NCBI GenBank assembly: GCA_009781925.1
Contig: WQUU01000190.1
Coordinates: forward strand, 1 to 10,919
DNA from: Bacillota bacterium
Lineage (GTDB): Bacteria > Bacillota > Clostridia > Oscillospirales > Oscillospiraceae
Length of the DNA: 10,919 bases
Direction of reading: 5' to 3'
A model generated the notes under the pieces. It made no database searches, was not told the DNA's origin, and saw only the letters and a program-made list of their open reading frames with translations. A program made the position numbers and the translations under genes. Within the stretch, counting starts at the first letter, position 1; every line of letters begins with the position of its first letter. Of this stretch, positions 1-6,348 are shown piece after piece.

Positions 1-450
1 GGTATTGGTGCGCAGAGTCTCCACAAAGGCGTCTTTGGGCCCCTTGAGGGACTTTTCGATTTTCGGCGTGTCGATGCCGCGCACGACGCCGCTGCGCGTC
101 TCGAAGGCGATGGCGGAGTTTTCCTTCTCAAAGACCAGCACGCAGAACCCGTTTAAAATGTCGCTGACCACCTCGTCGAGGGTACCGCTCTCGTGGGCGG
201 AGGCGGCGTAGACCCCGCCTTTGAGAATGGCGTCCATACAGGCGCGCCCTCCCTGGAAACCGGAAAAACGCGCCCCCTCGGTCAAAGGCCGAAAAACCTC
301 CGCGCCGATCGCTCCGCTGTCCACCAGGCCGTCCAAATAAAAGGCCGTGACGCCGGAGTCGCCGGCGGCCCCGCCGACGGAGAGGGCGCGGGAGCTGAGG
401 TCGGCGCAGTTTTCAAAGGCTTTTTTGATTTCATCGCTGGAAACGGGCAT
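1..450 (-). CDS. GerA-family spore germination protein, N-terminal 150 residues (runs off left edge)
   Basis: This is the start of a GerA/GerKA-type subunit A of a spore germinant receptor, an inner-membrane spore protein that with B and C subunits senses nutrients and triggers germination. The frame is open from ATG at 450 to base 1. Visible family features are an early segment reading FYLDGLVDSG, a 'RPL' motif, a long soluble N-terminal domain, and near the edge the family-typical stretch KGPKDAFVETLRTNT, which in relatives precedes the membrane core. The ATG at 450 is preferred because GGGGGGAA lies 5 bases upstream; an in-frame GTG at 480 lacks such a site. The membrane part and the B and C genes would lie beyond the edge. 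The gene is GC-rich like mutS and unlike the tam-tetR cassette upstream of it. Family assignment is strong; the exact paralogue cannot be told. Confidence 0.9.
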   Translation of the reverse strand, partial: MPVSSDEIKKAFENCADLSSRALSVGGAAGDSGVTAFYLDGLVDSGAIGAEVFRPLTEGARFSGFQGGRACMDAILKGGVYAASAHESGTLDEVVSDILNGFCVLVFEKENSAIAFETRSGVVRGIDTPKIEKSLKGPKDAFVETLRTNT

Positions 451-456
451 AAAAAT

Positions 457-498
457 TCCCCCCGGACACTGGCTACGCACAGTATGCCCAGCGGGGGA
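457..498 (-). promoter_or_regulatory. Imperfect hairpin over the gerA-family ribosome binding site
   Basis: TCCCCC (457-462) and GGGGGA (493-498) are complementary. Inside them CTGGC and GCCCAG can pair with one bulged base. On a minus-strand transcript coming from tetR-tam, the upstream CCTCCCCC could pair with the GGGGGG ribosome binding site of the gerA-family gene. A transcript starting at the possible sigma-G start near 473 would lack the upstream arm. Pairing is read directly from the sequence; a regulatory role is inference. Confidence 0.3.
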
Positions 499-509
499 GG
501 AATTATAAG
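480..509 (-). promoter_or_regulatory. Possible forespore (sigma-G/F-type) promoter for the gerA-family gene
   Basis: On the minus strand CATACTG (480-486) matches 6 of 7 bases of the sigma-G -10 consensus CATAcTA. Seventeen bases upstream is CTTATA (504-509), a partial match to the -35 TGAATA. The start point would fall near 473, giving a leader of about 23 bases that carries the GGGGGGAA ribosome site. GerA operons of Bacillus are sigma-G dependent, which is the reason for considering this. The overlapping TATAAT at 502-507 has no good sigma-A -35 partner. Inference from motif and context only. Confidence 0.4.
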
Positions 510-547
510 GTCAAGAGACGCCTTCAGTCACTGTATATGATCATCGA

Positions 548-1330
548 CTATATTTTAGATTTCTTGGCAATAAAAAATATCCGTGTAAAGGGAAACAAGA
601 TTCTCCCGTCCGCTTGAATGGGATAGGTGTCTTTGAGCGCATTTTCATACTCTTTGACAAACTCCGCGTTTATTTTAGCGTCCGTCAAACAATCCAAATA
701 CGGCCTCAATCCGCTGCCGCTATACCACTTTACAATGTCGGAATACGTATTCATGATATGAAAATAATTCGTTTCCCATAGATCGATGTCAGGCGTTAAA
801 CGGCAGAGCAGATCATAATAAAAATCAACTGTGTGTACCGAATACGTGGACGCCATGTTTGAAAAGTGTGGTTTCCATTGATCAGTAGAGGTCAACTTTT
901 CCAACTCCGTATGGATCGGCATATATTTTGTGCATGGCACTTGAACAGCTAAAATGCCACCCCTGTTCAACATCCCGAATAGTTTTGGCAGCAGAGATTC
1001 CTGATTCGGTATCCACTGTATAGCGGCGTTGGAAAAGACAACATCAAAAAGCCCCAGCCCGGTTAAGTCGCCAGAGGCGTCCGCGCAAAGCCAATTCATT
1101 CCGGGATACTTTGACTTTGCCTCGCCAATCATGGATTCCGAACTATCTAACCCTGTGATTTCGGCCTGCTCCCATCTCGCTTTCAAGACGTTGGTACTGT
1201 TCCCCGGCCCGCAGCCGATGTCTATGATTCTTTTGGGATTGCTATGGTCGATTTTTGTTACCAAATCAATAGACGGTTGCGTTCTTTCCTTTCCAAATGT
1301 CAAATATAAATTTGGCTGCCAGTTAGACAT
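548..1330 (-). CDS. tam: Trans-aconitate 2-methyltransferase-like SAM-dependent methyltransferase
   Basis: A 260-residue class I methyltransferase resembling E. coli Tam, which transfers a methyl group from S-adenosylmethionine to trans-aconitate, an inhibitory by-product of cis-aconitate, in the cytoplasm. Similarity runs the whole length: the N-terminus MSNWQPNLYLTFGKERTQP follows the Tam pattern, the SAM-binding motif DIGCGPGNST is at residues 37-46, the acidic D of ITGLDSS ends strand 2, and NAAIQWIPN matches the Tam motif after strand 4. C-terminal GLRPYLDCL and YPIQADGRILFPF are also Tam-like. Length is normal. The ATG lies 12 bases after the tetR stop, and its ribosome site (GAGGA) overlaps the tetR TGA, so the two are probably co-transcribed and translationally coupled. 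GC content is far lower than in mutS or gerA, suggesting transfer. The substrate is inferred from family; another small acid could be used. Confidence 0.88.
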   Translation of the reverse strand: MSNWQPNLYLTFGKERTQPSIDLVTKIDHSNPKRIIDIGCGPGNSTNVLKARWEQAEITGLDSSESMIGEAKSKYPGMNWLCADASGDLTGLGLFDVVFSNAAIQWIPNQESLLPKLFGMLNRGGILAVQVPCTKYMPIHTELEKLTSTDQWKPHFSNMASTYSVHTVDFYYDLLCRLTPDIDLWETNYFHIMNTYSDIVKWYSGSGLRPYLDCLTDAKINAEFVKEYENALKDTYPIQADGRILFPFTRIFFIAKKSKI

Positions 1331-1342
1331 AAGAATATTTCC

Positions 1343-1993
1343 TCAAATATTTTTTAGATTTTTGCTATTCGTAGACATGAAAACAGACAACTGGTTCAAG
1401 GCGCCCTTTTCAAGCCCAAGCGCAAGTTCCACCATTACCTGGAAAGCGGCAATTTTTTTCATGTATGCTTCACGGCTGCAATCAAACATGGGATACTTAA
1501 AAACCAATTCTTCAAGTGTCAGCGCAAGCTCTATCACCTCAGAGGGGTGCTCTACATGAAATACTCCTTCCTCTATGCCCTGTAATATAATCGGTTCGAG
1601 AATCGGAATACATTTTGCAATATATAACTTTGCAATCCTATAAAACAAAGTAATATTTTTGCTTTCATAGACAAAGACTTCCAACCCATAGAGCTGCTGA
1701 GGGCGATCGTGGCAAGCGTCTAAAAAGAGGCCAAGTGATTTCATTGCGCTGCGTTTTTCCTTAGATAAAATTTCAAGGATCCGTTCCTCTTTTTTTTCAA
1801 CAAGCTCATGCGCAACAGCGTCTAATATTTCTTCTTTGGATTTGAAATAATAGTACAAGCTTCCCTTTGAACCGCCCCATTTTTTCAGAATATCCTCAAT
1901 CGTTGTATTCTCATAACCGTCTCGGATGAATAAATCAGTCGCGGTATCTAAAATCTCTTTTTTCGTGCTTTCGCTGTTTTTATTTCGAGCCAT
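1343..1993 (-). CDS. TetR/AcrR-family transcriptional regulator
   Basis: A 216-residue TetR-type repressor. The N-terminal DNA-binding domain (about residues 8-55) has the family pattern KKEILDTATDLFIRDGYENT followed by the helix-turn-helix TIEDILKKWGGSKGSLYYYF (31-50) and the conserved KSKEEIL. The remaining helical part (about 60-216) is the divergent ligand-binding and dimer domain; no ligand can be read from it. The start at 1993 (MARNKNSES) is chosen because GGAGGT sits 8 bases upstream. The frame could extend to 2050, but that would include the promoter -10 region and adds 19 residues unlike the family. It is first in a two-gene unit with tam, so the simplest reading is that it controls itself and tam, perhaps in response to the methyltransferase substrate. 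AT-rich like tam and unlike flanking genes. Confidence 0.92.
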   Translation of the reverse strand: MARNKNSESTKKEILDTATDLFIRDGYENTTIEDILKKWGGSKGSLYYYFKSKEEILDAVAHELVEKKEERILEILSKEKRSAMKSLGLFLDACHDRPQQLYGLEVFVYESKNITLFYRIAKLYIAKCIPILEPIILQGIEEGVFHVEHPSEVIELALTLEELVFKYPMFDCSREAYMKKIAAFQVMVELALGLEKGALNQLSVFMSTNSKNLKNI

Positions 1994-2031
1994 CCGGATT
2001 ACCTCCGCACAGTGATTAAACCGACCGACGG

Positions 2032-2041
2032 TATAATTATA
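2032..2041. promoter_or_regulatory. Candidate TetR operator: palindrome over the -10 box
   Basis: TATAATTATA is a perfect 10-base palindrome that contains the whole -10 box of the tetR promoter. Just downstream in the transcript (about 2019-2032) is ACCGTCGGTCGGT with a tandem GTCG/GTCG repeat and ACCG/CGGT ends. Either could be the operator of the TetR protein. Symmetry is seen; binding is inferred, and an AT palindrome at a -10 box can arise by chance. Confidence 0.4.
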
Positions 2042-2064
2042 GTATATCAAGACTTGTTTGTCAA
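2036..2064 (-). promoter_or_regulatory. Consensus sigma-A promoter of the tetR-tam unit
   Basis: Minus strand carries a perfect TTGACA (2059-2064), a 17-base spacer and a perfect TATAAT (2036-2041). The first start codon, at 1993, is about 43 bases downstream of the -10 box. A full consensus promoter is expected to be strong, which fits a gene that needs repression. Read directly from sequence. Confidence 0.85.
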
Positions 2065-2074
2065 CAGAGAATTT

Positions 2075-2167
2075 TTATAACATAAATTTTCTGACCCGCT
2101 TGACCAAATCCCCGCGCCCCACAGAGGTCTCCTGGGAGCGGAACTCTTTTCTCTCGCGGGATTTCAT
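2075..2167 (-). CDS. 30-residue open frame overlapping the mutS stop; possible gene remnant
   Basis: The mutS TGA overlaps an ATG (TGATG) that opens a 30-codon frame ending in TAA. It reads MKSRERKEFRSQ, then a basic stretch KRVRKFML. About the first 25 codons are GC-rich like mutS; the end enters AT-rich DNA. The one-base overlap suggests a translationally coupled gene that once followed mutS and was cut off when the tetR-tam cassette arrived. No family is recognised, the frame is short, and the ribosome site inside mutS (GGAGGA about 14 bases before the ATG) is distant. It may also be chance. Confidence 0.3.
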   Translation of the reverse strand: MKSRERKEFRSQETSVGRGDLVKRVRKFML

Positions 2168-4722
2168 CAGCGTTCGTCCTCCGCCTTGAGTTCAAACAGC
2201 AGACCCAGGGCCTCGATGGGCGTCAGGGTGTTGGGATCCGTCTTGCGCAGGCGGTTTAAAACCCGCTCGCCGCTCATGTCGAGGAGGCTCACCTGCTCCT
2301 CGGGCGCGCGGGGAGCGGGGCCTCTGACAACCCCTCGCTCCAGTTCCCGCAGGTAGGCGTTGGCCTTGCGGATGACGCCCTCGGGCACGCCGGCCAGCTT
2401 CGCCACCTCGATGCCGTAGCTGTCATCCGCCGCGCCGGGGACAATTTTGCGCAGGAAGATGAGCTCGCCTCCCTGCTTTTTGGCCGTGATGTTGTAGTTT
2501 TTGACCCCCTGGATCTCCCCCTCCAGGGCGGAGAGCTCGTGGTAGTGGGTGGCGAACATGGTCTTGGCCCCCAGCCTGTTTTTGTCCGCGCAATATTCCA
2601 ATACGGCCCGGGCCACCGCCATGCCGTCATAGGTGGAGGTGCCCCGGCCGATCTCGTCCAGGATGAGGAGGCTCTGCCTAGTCGCGTGGCGCAGGATATG
2701 GGCCACCTCCGTCATCTCCACCATGAAAGTGCTCTGCCCGGCGCTGAGGTCGTCGGAGGCGCCGATGCGGGTGAACACCCTGTCCACGATGCCCAGCACC
2801 GCGCTCTTCGCGGGCACAAAGCTGCCCATCTGCGCCATGAGGACGATGAGGGCCGTCTGCCGCATGTAGGTGGATTTGCCCGCCATGTTGGGGCCGGTGA
2901 TGATGAGCAGGCGATCCCCGCCGTCGTTCATAAACGTGTCGTTGGGGACAAAGAGGTTCTCCCGCTGCACGGCCTCCACTACGGGATGCCGCCCCTCCGC
3001 AATGCGGATCTCCCGGCTGAGATCGATTTCCGGCATACAGTAGTTGTTGCGCGCCGCCGTCTCCGCCAGGGAACAGAAGGCGTCGATCTGCGCCACGGCG
3101 TCCGAGGCGGCCTGTATCCGGGGGGCGTCCGAGCCCACCGCGTCCCGCAGGGCGGCAAAAATCCCGTATTCGATGTCGGCGATGCGGTCTTTGGCGCTGA
3201 GCAGTTCGCTCTCCAAATCCTTGAGCTCCTGGGTGAAATAGCGCTCGTTGGAGACTAAAGTCTGCTTTCGTATGTAGTCCTCGGGCAATTGGGCGCTCAC
3301 GCTGCGGGGGACGTCGATGTAGTAGCCGAAGACCCGGTTAAATCCCACCTTCAGTTTCTTGATGCCAGTTTTTTCCCGCTCGCGGCGCTCGATCTCCGCG
3401 ATGCTCTCCGCCCCGTGATCCCGGAGGGCGCGCAGGTGATCGAGCTCCGCCGAAACCCCCTCCCGGAGGATGCCTCCCTCCCGGACGGAGAAGGGCGGCT
3501 CGTCACAGATTGTGGCCAGAATCCGCTCCCGCAGATCGGCCAGAGGGTCGGCATTTGCCGCCTCGCGGAGCAGCGCGGCCTCGGCATTTGACAGCAAGGC
3601 GAAGAGCTCCGGCAGAGCGGCGAAGTAGCGGCCCAGGGCCAGGATATCGCGGCCGTTGGCGGTGCCGTACACCGCCCGGGAGACGATGCGCCGGAGGTCT
3701 CCGATCTCCCGGAGTTTGAGGCGCAGTTCGCTCCGCCGCTCATGGCCGTTCACCAGCTCGCCCACGGCGGCGAGCCTCCGCCGGATCGCCACGGGCGACA
3801 GCAGGGGCCGCTCCACCCAACTGCGGAGCAGCCGGCTCCCCATGGGGGTCTTTGTCCTGTCCAGAACCCAGAGGAGGCTGCCCTTTTTCTCCCCGCTGCG
3901 GAGGTTTTCGGTGAGTTCCAAACTCCTGCGCGCGGAGGGGTCGAGCTCCATGTAGCGCCCGGCGGAGAAGTCGTCTACGGCTCCGATGTGGGTCAAAGCG
4001 TTCTTCTGCGTCTCTTTCAGATAGTTCAGCAGGGCCTCGGCGGGCTCGGGGAAGCCGTCTTCGACCGTCTGGACGGTTGCGCGCAGGCGTTTGACCAGAA
4101 AGTCGCGGATGTCCGGATTTTCCGCCGCCGCCGGGGAGAGCAGGGCCTCTCTGGGGGCGAAGCGGGAGAGTTCGCTCACGATATGCGACGCGGCGTCCTC
4201 TTCGAAGCCCGCGGCGCAGAACTCGCCGGTGGACACGTCGCAGAAGGCGACCCCTCCGCAGCCCGTAGGGGACGCCCCCTTGGGCGTCCCGCCGTCGGGC
4301 TCCCCGAAGCCGTCCAAAAAGACGGCGCAGATGTAGTTGCTCCTCCCCTCCTCCAGCATGGACGCCTCCGTCACGGTGCCGGGCGTGATGACGCGGATGA
4401 CGTCGCGTTTGACTAAGCCCTTGGCCAGGGCGGGATCCTCCGTCTGCTCGCAGATGGCGACCTTGTAGCCCTTGGCGATGAGCCGGGCCACATAGGCCTC
4501 CGCGCTGTGGTAGGGCACGCCGCACATGGGTGTGCGCGCGTCCTCGTCCTCCACGCCCCGATCCCGAGTGGTGAGGGTGAGGTCGAGCTCCCGAGAGGCC
4601 AGACGCGCGTCCTCATCGAACATCTCGTAGAAGTCGCCCAGACGGAAGAACAGCAGGCAGTCGGAGTACTGGTCTTTGATGGCCTGGTATTGTTTTTTCA
4701 TGGGGGTGAGGTCAGCGGGCAT
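2167..4722 (-). CDS. mutS: DNA mismatch repair protein MutS
   Basis: An 851-residue MutS, the mismatch-recognition ATPase that scans DNA as a dimer and recruits MutL. Domain I holds the mismatch-reading F-Y-E at residues 31-33 (GDFYEMF). Connector, core and clamp domains follow; the core includes KVGFNRVFGYYIDV. The ATPase domain has Walker A GPNMAGKST at 610-618, the following helix MRQTALIVLMAQMGSFVPA, the signature region and Walker B ILDEIGRGTSTYDG around D689-E690. The C-terminal helix-turn-helix dimer region contains the usual AKLAGVPEGVIRKA. The start at 4722 (MPADLTPMKKQYQ) is chosen because GGGAGG lies 8 bases upstream; extension to 4767 would add 15 residues unlike the family. Residues about 138-156 (GEPDGGTPKGASPTGCGG) are an extra loop before the conserved VAFCDVSTGEF, and most of it is encoded by a palindromic repeat. 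It follows miaB by 121 bases and probably shares its promoter. Confidence 0.98.
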   Translation of the reverse strand: MPADLTPMKKQYQAIKDQYSDCLLFFRLGDFYEMFDEDARLASRELDLTLTTRDRGVEDEDARTPMCGVPYHSAEAYVARLIAKGYKVAICEQTEDPALAKGLVKRDVIRVITPGTVTEASMLEEGRSNYICAVFLDGFGEPDGGTPKGASPTGCGGVAFCDVSTGEFCAAGFEEDAASHIVSELSRFAPREALLSPAAAENPDIRDFLVKRLRATVQTVEDGFPEPAEALLNYLKETQKNALTHIGAVDDFSAGRYMELDPSARRSLELTENLRSGEKKGSLLWVLDRTKTPMGSRLLRSWVERPLLSPVAIRRRLAAVGELVNGHERRSELRLKLREIGDLRRIVSRAVYGTANGRDILALGRYFAALPELFALLSNAEAALLREAANADPLADLRERILATICDEPPFSVREGGILREGVSAELDHLRALRDHGAESIAEIERREREKTGIKKLKVGFNRVFGYYIDVPRSVSAQLPEDYIRKQTLVSNERYFTQELKDLESELLSAKDRIADIEYGIFAALRDAVGSDAPRIQAASDAVAQIDAFCSLAETAARNNYCMPEIDLSREIRIAEGRHPVVEAVQRENLFVPNDTFMNDGGDRLLIITGPNMAGKSTYMRQTALIVLMAQMGSFVPAKSAVLGIVDRVFTRIGASDDLSAGQSTFMVEMTEVAHILRHATRQSLLILDEIGRGTSTYDGMAVARAVLEYCADKNRLGAKTMFATHYHELSALEGEIQGVKNYNITAKKQGGELIFLRKIVPGAADDSYGIEVAKLAGVPEGVIRKANAYLRELERGVVRGPAPRAPEEQVSLLDMSGERVLNRLRKTDPNTLTPIEALGLLFELKAEDER
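4265..4294 (+). repeat. GTAGGG-flanked palindrome, copy A, in frame inside mutS
   Basis: GTAGGGG followed by a perfect 9-bp stem GGGACGCCC (4269-4277) / GGGCGTCCC (4282-4290) with loop CCTT. Read on the minus strand it encodes about residues 144-153 of MutS (GGTPKGASPT), in a loop absent from the MutS proteins I can recall. Its repeat flank points opposite to mutS transcription. The stem closely resembles copy B1 (GGGACGCC core). Confidence 0.8.
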
Positions 4723-4773
4723 ATTGAAAGCCTCCCTGGAGATTAGAATTAAAAGATACCATATCAATAACGC

Positions 4774-4800
4774 GGGACGCCGAGGGCGGCGTCCCCTACA
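4774..4800 (-). repeat. GTAGGG-flanked palindrome, copy B1, mutS-miaB gap
   Basis: Perfect 9-bp stem GGGACGCCG (4774-4782) / CGGCGTCCC (4787-4795) with loop AGGG, followed by CTACA; on the minus strand it begins TGTAGGGGACGCC. It has no T-run after the stem, so it is not a classical terminator. It lies in the mRNA between miaB and mutS. Confidence 0.85.
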
Positions 4801-4813
4801 CGGTCAAGGGCGC

Positions 4814-4840
4814 GGGGCGATGTGGGCATCGCCCCCTACA
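4814..4840 (-). repeat. GTAGGG-flanked palindrome, copy B2, mutS-miaB gap
   Basis: Perfect 9-bp stem GGGGCGATG (4814-4822) / CATCGCCCC (4827-4835) with loop TGGG, followed by CTACA; on the minus strand it begins TGTAGGGGGCGATG. Same orientation as B1, separated by 13 bases. It begins 3 bases after the miaB stop. The gap between miaB and mutS (4723-4843) holds these two copies, an AT-rich stretch, the mutS ribosome site, and no clear promoter. Confidence 0.85.
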
Positions 4841-4843
4841 AGG

Positions 4844-6232
4844 TTATACCGTCTCCCCCTCCAGCGACCACGTGGTACTCCCCGTAATCTTCACCTCCGC
4901 GAACTCCCCGACCGCCGCGTCACCCGTAAACCGCACCAGCCTTCCGCCGTTTGTCCGCCCCGCGCCGTCCCCGTCCACCAGGACGCGGAGGGTTTTGCCG
5001 ATATACGCGGCGTGTTTCTCGGCGGAGATGCCGTTGGCCAGCGCCAGCAGCCGGTCGAAGCGCTGTTGCTTCTCGGCGCGGGAGGCGGGGTCGGGCAGGT
5101 TTGCCGCCGGGGTGCCGGGGCGCTTGGAGTAGAGAAAGGTGAACATGGCGTCAAAGCGCGCCTCGGCAACGAGGCGCAAAGTGTCCTCAAACTCCGCCTC
5201 CGTCTCGCCGGGGAAGCCCACGATGATGTCCGTGGTGAGCACCAGATCCGGCATCAGCTCCCGGAGCCGCCGGATTTTTTCCAGATACTCCGCCGCCGTA
5301 TAGCCGCGGTTCATGGCCCTGAGCACCCGGTCGTTGCCGGCCTGGACGGGCAGATGCAGGTGTCTGGCGCACTTTTCGCTCTCCGCCATCGCGCGAAACA
5401 GTTCCTCCCCCGCGTCTTTCGGGTGGCTGGTTATGAAGCGGATGAGAAAGTCGCCGGGGACGGCGCTGATCTCCCGCAGCAGCGCGGGGAAGGTTTCGCC
5501 AGCGCCCAAATCTTTGCCATAGGAGTTGACGTTTTGGCCGAGCAGGGTGATGTCTTTTACGCCGTCGGCCACGAGGGCGCGGGCGTCGGCCAGAATCTGC
5601 GGCTTGCCGCGGCTGCGCTCCCGGCCCCGGACGTGGGGCACCACGCAGTAAGAGCAAAAGTTGTCGCAGCCGTACATGATCGAGAGCCAGGCTTTGCATG
5701 GACTCTGGCGCGCAGTGGGCAAATCCTCGGCCAGGACGCCCTCTCCGCCGCTTTTCGCGAAGACGCGTTTGCCTCCATCCAGGCGCTCCAGAAGCAGTTC
5801 CGGGAAGCGCCAGAGGTCGAAGGGGCCAAAGACCAGATCCACGATGGGAAAAGATTTTTTGATGCGCCCGGGCATGTGCGCCTGCTGGGCCATGCAGCCG
5901 CAGAGGACGATGATCTGGCCGGGTTTTGCCTTTTTGGTGTGGTTCAGCGCGCCGACGTTGCCCAGAATGCGCATCTCCGCGTGTTCCCGGACGGCGCAGG
6001 TGTTGACGAGGATGAGGTCGGCCTCGTATTCGTTCTCTGTGAAGCCGTAGCCCATATCCCGCAAAAAGCCGCGCAGGATCTCGCTGTCGGCCTCGTTCTG
6101 CTGGCAGCCGTAGGTGTCCACGCAGGCCAGAGGCGATGTGGATTTTTGCGCGTTGCGGGCAAAAATTTCGCGGCAGATCCTGCGCTGATTTTCTATCTCG
6201 GCGGGGTTGATCTCCCGGCGTTTTTCGCTCAT
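4844..6232 (-). CDS. miaB: tRNA-2-methylthio-N6-dimethylallyladenosine synthase MiaB
   Basis: A 462-residue radical-SAM methylthiotransferase that adds a methylthio group to i6A at position 37 of tRNAs reading UNN codons, using two [4Fe-4S] clusters. The N-terminal methylthiotransferase domain has its three cysteines at C43 (TYGCQQNEADS), C79 (NTCAVREHAE) and C113 (CGCMAQQ). The radical-SAM triad CxxxCxxC is C189, C193 and C196 in YGCDNFCSYCVVPHVRGRE, the sequence typical of MiaB rather than RimO or MtaB. The C-terminal TRAM domain (about 395-460) contains LVDGDGAGRTNGGRLVRF. The start at 6232 has GAGAGGT 6 bases upstream. It is first gene of the leftward unit with mutS behind it; a miaB-mutS order is common in Clostridia. 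Full length, all key residues present. Confidence 0.97.
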   Translation of the reverse strand: MSEKRREINPAEIENQRRICREIFARNAQKSTSPLACVDTYGCQQNEADSEILRGFLRDMGYGFTENEYEADLILVNTCAVREHAEMRILGNVGALNHTKKAKPGQIIVLCGCMAQQAHMPGRIKKSFPIVDLVFGPFDLWRFPELLLERLDGGKRVFAKSGGEGVLAEDLPTARQSPCKAWLSIMYGCDNFCSYCVVPHVRGRERSRGKPQILADARALVADGVKDITLLGQNVNSYGKDLGAGETFPALLREISAVPGDFLIRFITSHPKDAGEELFRAMAESEKCARHLHLPVQAGNDRVLRAMNRGYTAAEYLEKIRRLRELMPDLVLTTDIIVGFPGETEAEFEDTLRLVAEARFDAMFTFLYSKRPGTPAANLPDPASRAEKQQRFDRLLALANGISAEKHAAYIGKTLRVLVDGDGAGRTNGGRLVRFTGDAAVGEFAEVKITGSTTWSLEGETV

Positions 6233-6270
6233 TTCGTGACCTCTCTGTGAGTTTTCGCGTTTATGCCGCC

Positions 6271-6299
6271 ATCATAGCATTTTTTACTGGAAGTTTCAA
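6271..6299 (-). promoter_or_regulatory. Sigma-A promoter of miaB (and probably mutS)
   Basis: On the minus strand TTGAAA (6294-6299), a 17-base spacer and TATGAT (6271-6276), with TG one base before the -10 box (TGCTATGAT, an extended -10). The miaB start is about 39 bases downstream. Near-consensus, read directly from the sequence. Confidence 0.8.
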
Positions 6300-6316
6300 G
6301 AACGATAGTGTATAAT
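6287..6316 (+). promoter_or_regulatory. Probable promoter of mutL
   Basis: Plus strand has a perfect TATAAT at 6311-6316, 32 bases before the mutL ATG. The -35 region is poor: CTGGAA (6287-6292) or TGGAAG (6288-6293), each 3 of 6 matches. This region abuts the -35 box of the divergent miaB promoter (6294-6299), so polymerases at the two promoters would compete for the same DNA. Confidence 0.55.
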
Positions 6317-6348
6317 CAAATGAAACATGTAGTTGTTTGGAGAATTCC

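Larger units (their letters stand above)
540..2090. other. Low-GC inserted cassette (tetR-tam with own promoter)
   Basis: Base composition changes sharply at both ends. For example bases 1621-1680 hold 14 G or C of 60, while bases 3721-3780 in mutS hold 45 of 60. The AT-rich stretch starts close to the gerA promoter and stops at about 2090, just after the mutS end, and includes exactly two genes plus their promoter. No transposase, integrase, att-like repeat or convincing target duplication is visible, so the mode of entry is unknown. Boundaries are approximate. Confidence 0.65.

Noticed and set aside
193..540. 115-codon plus-strand open frame at the left edge
   Set aside because: It is antisense to the gerA-family gene, whose minus-strand translation matches the germination receptor family closely.
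1029..1559. 176-codon plus-strand open frame across the tam/tetR junction
   Set aside because: It is antisense to two well-supported genes and has no recognisable domain.
509..2105. GGTCAAG (509-515) and CTTGACC (2099-2105) as terminal inverted repeats of the tetR-tam cassette
   Set aside because: Only 7 bases match, the same word also occurs at 4802-4808 outside the cassette, and there is no target duplication or transposase. Too weak to call.
2091..2166. Terminator after mutS
   Set aside because: No stem followed by a T-run is seen between the mutS stop and the tetR promoter.
2539..4416. Plus-strand open frames of 239 and 224 codons inside mutS
   Set aside because: They are shadows of the mutS codon pattern, rich in H, G, R and A with no domain and no ribosome site pattern.
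4510..4516. GTAGGGC as another copy of the palindromic repeat
   Set aside because: It encodes the conserved MutS segment GVPYHSAEAY and is not followed by a palindrome; chance match.
4774..4840. Rho-independent terminators after miaB
   Set aside because: Stems are strong but no T-run follows on either strand, and the same units occur inside mutS and mutL coding sequence, so they are repeats.
4676..6250. 524-codon plus-strand open frame across miaB and the mutS start
   Set aside because: It is antisense to miaB, whose full set of cysteine motifs and TRAM domain are present. Long antisense frames are expected in GC-rich genes, and the translation shows no recognisable domain.
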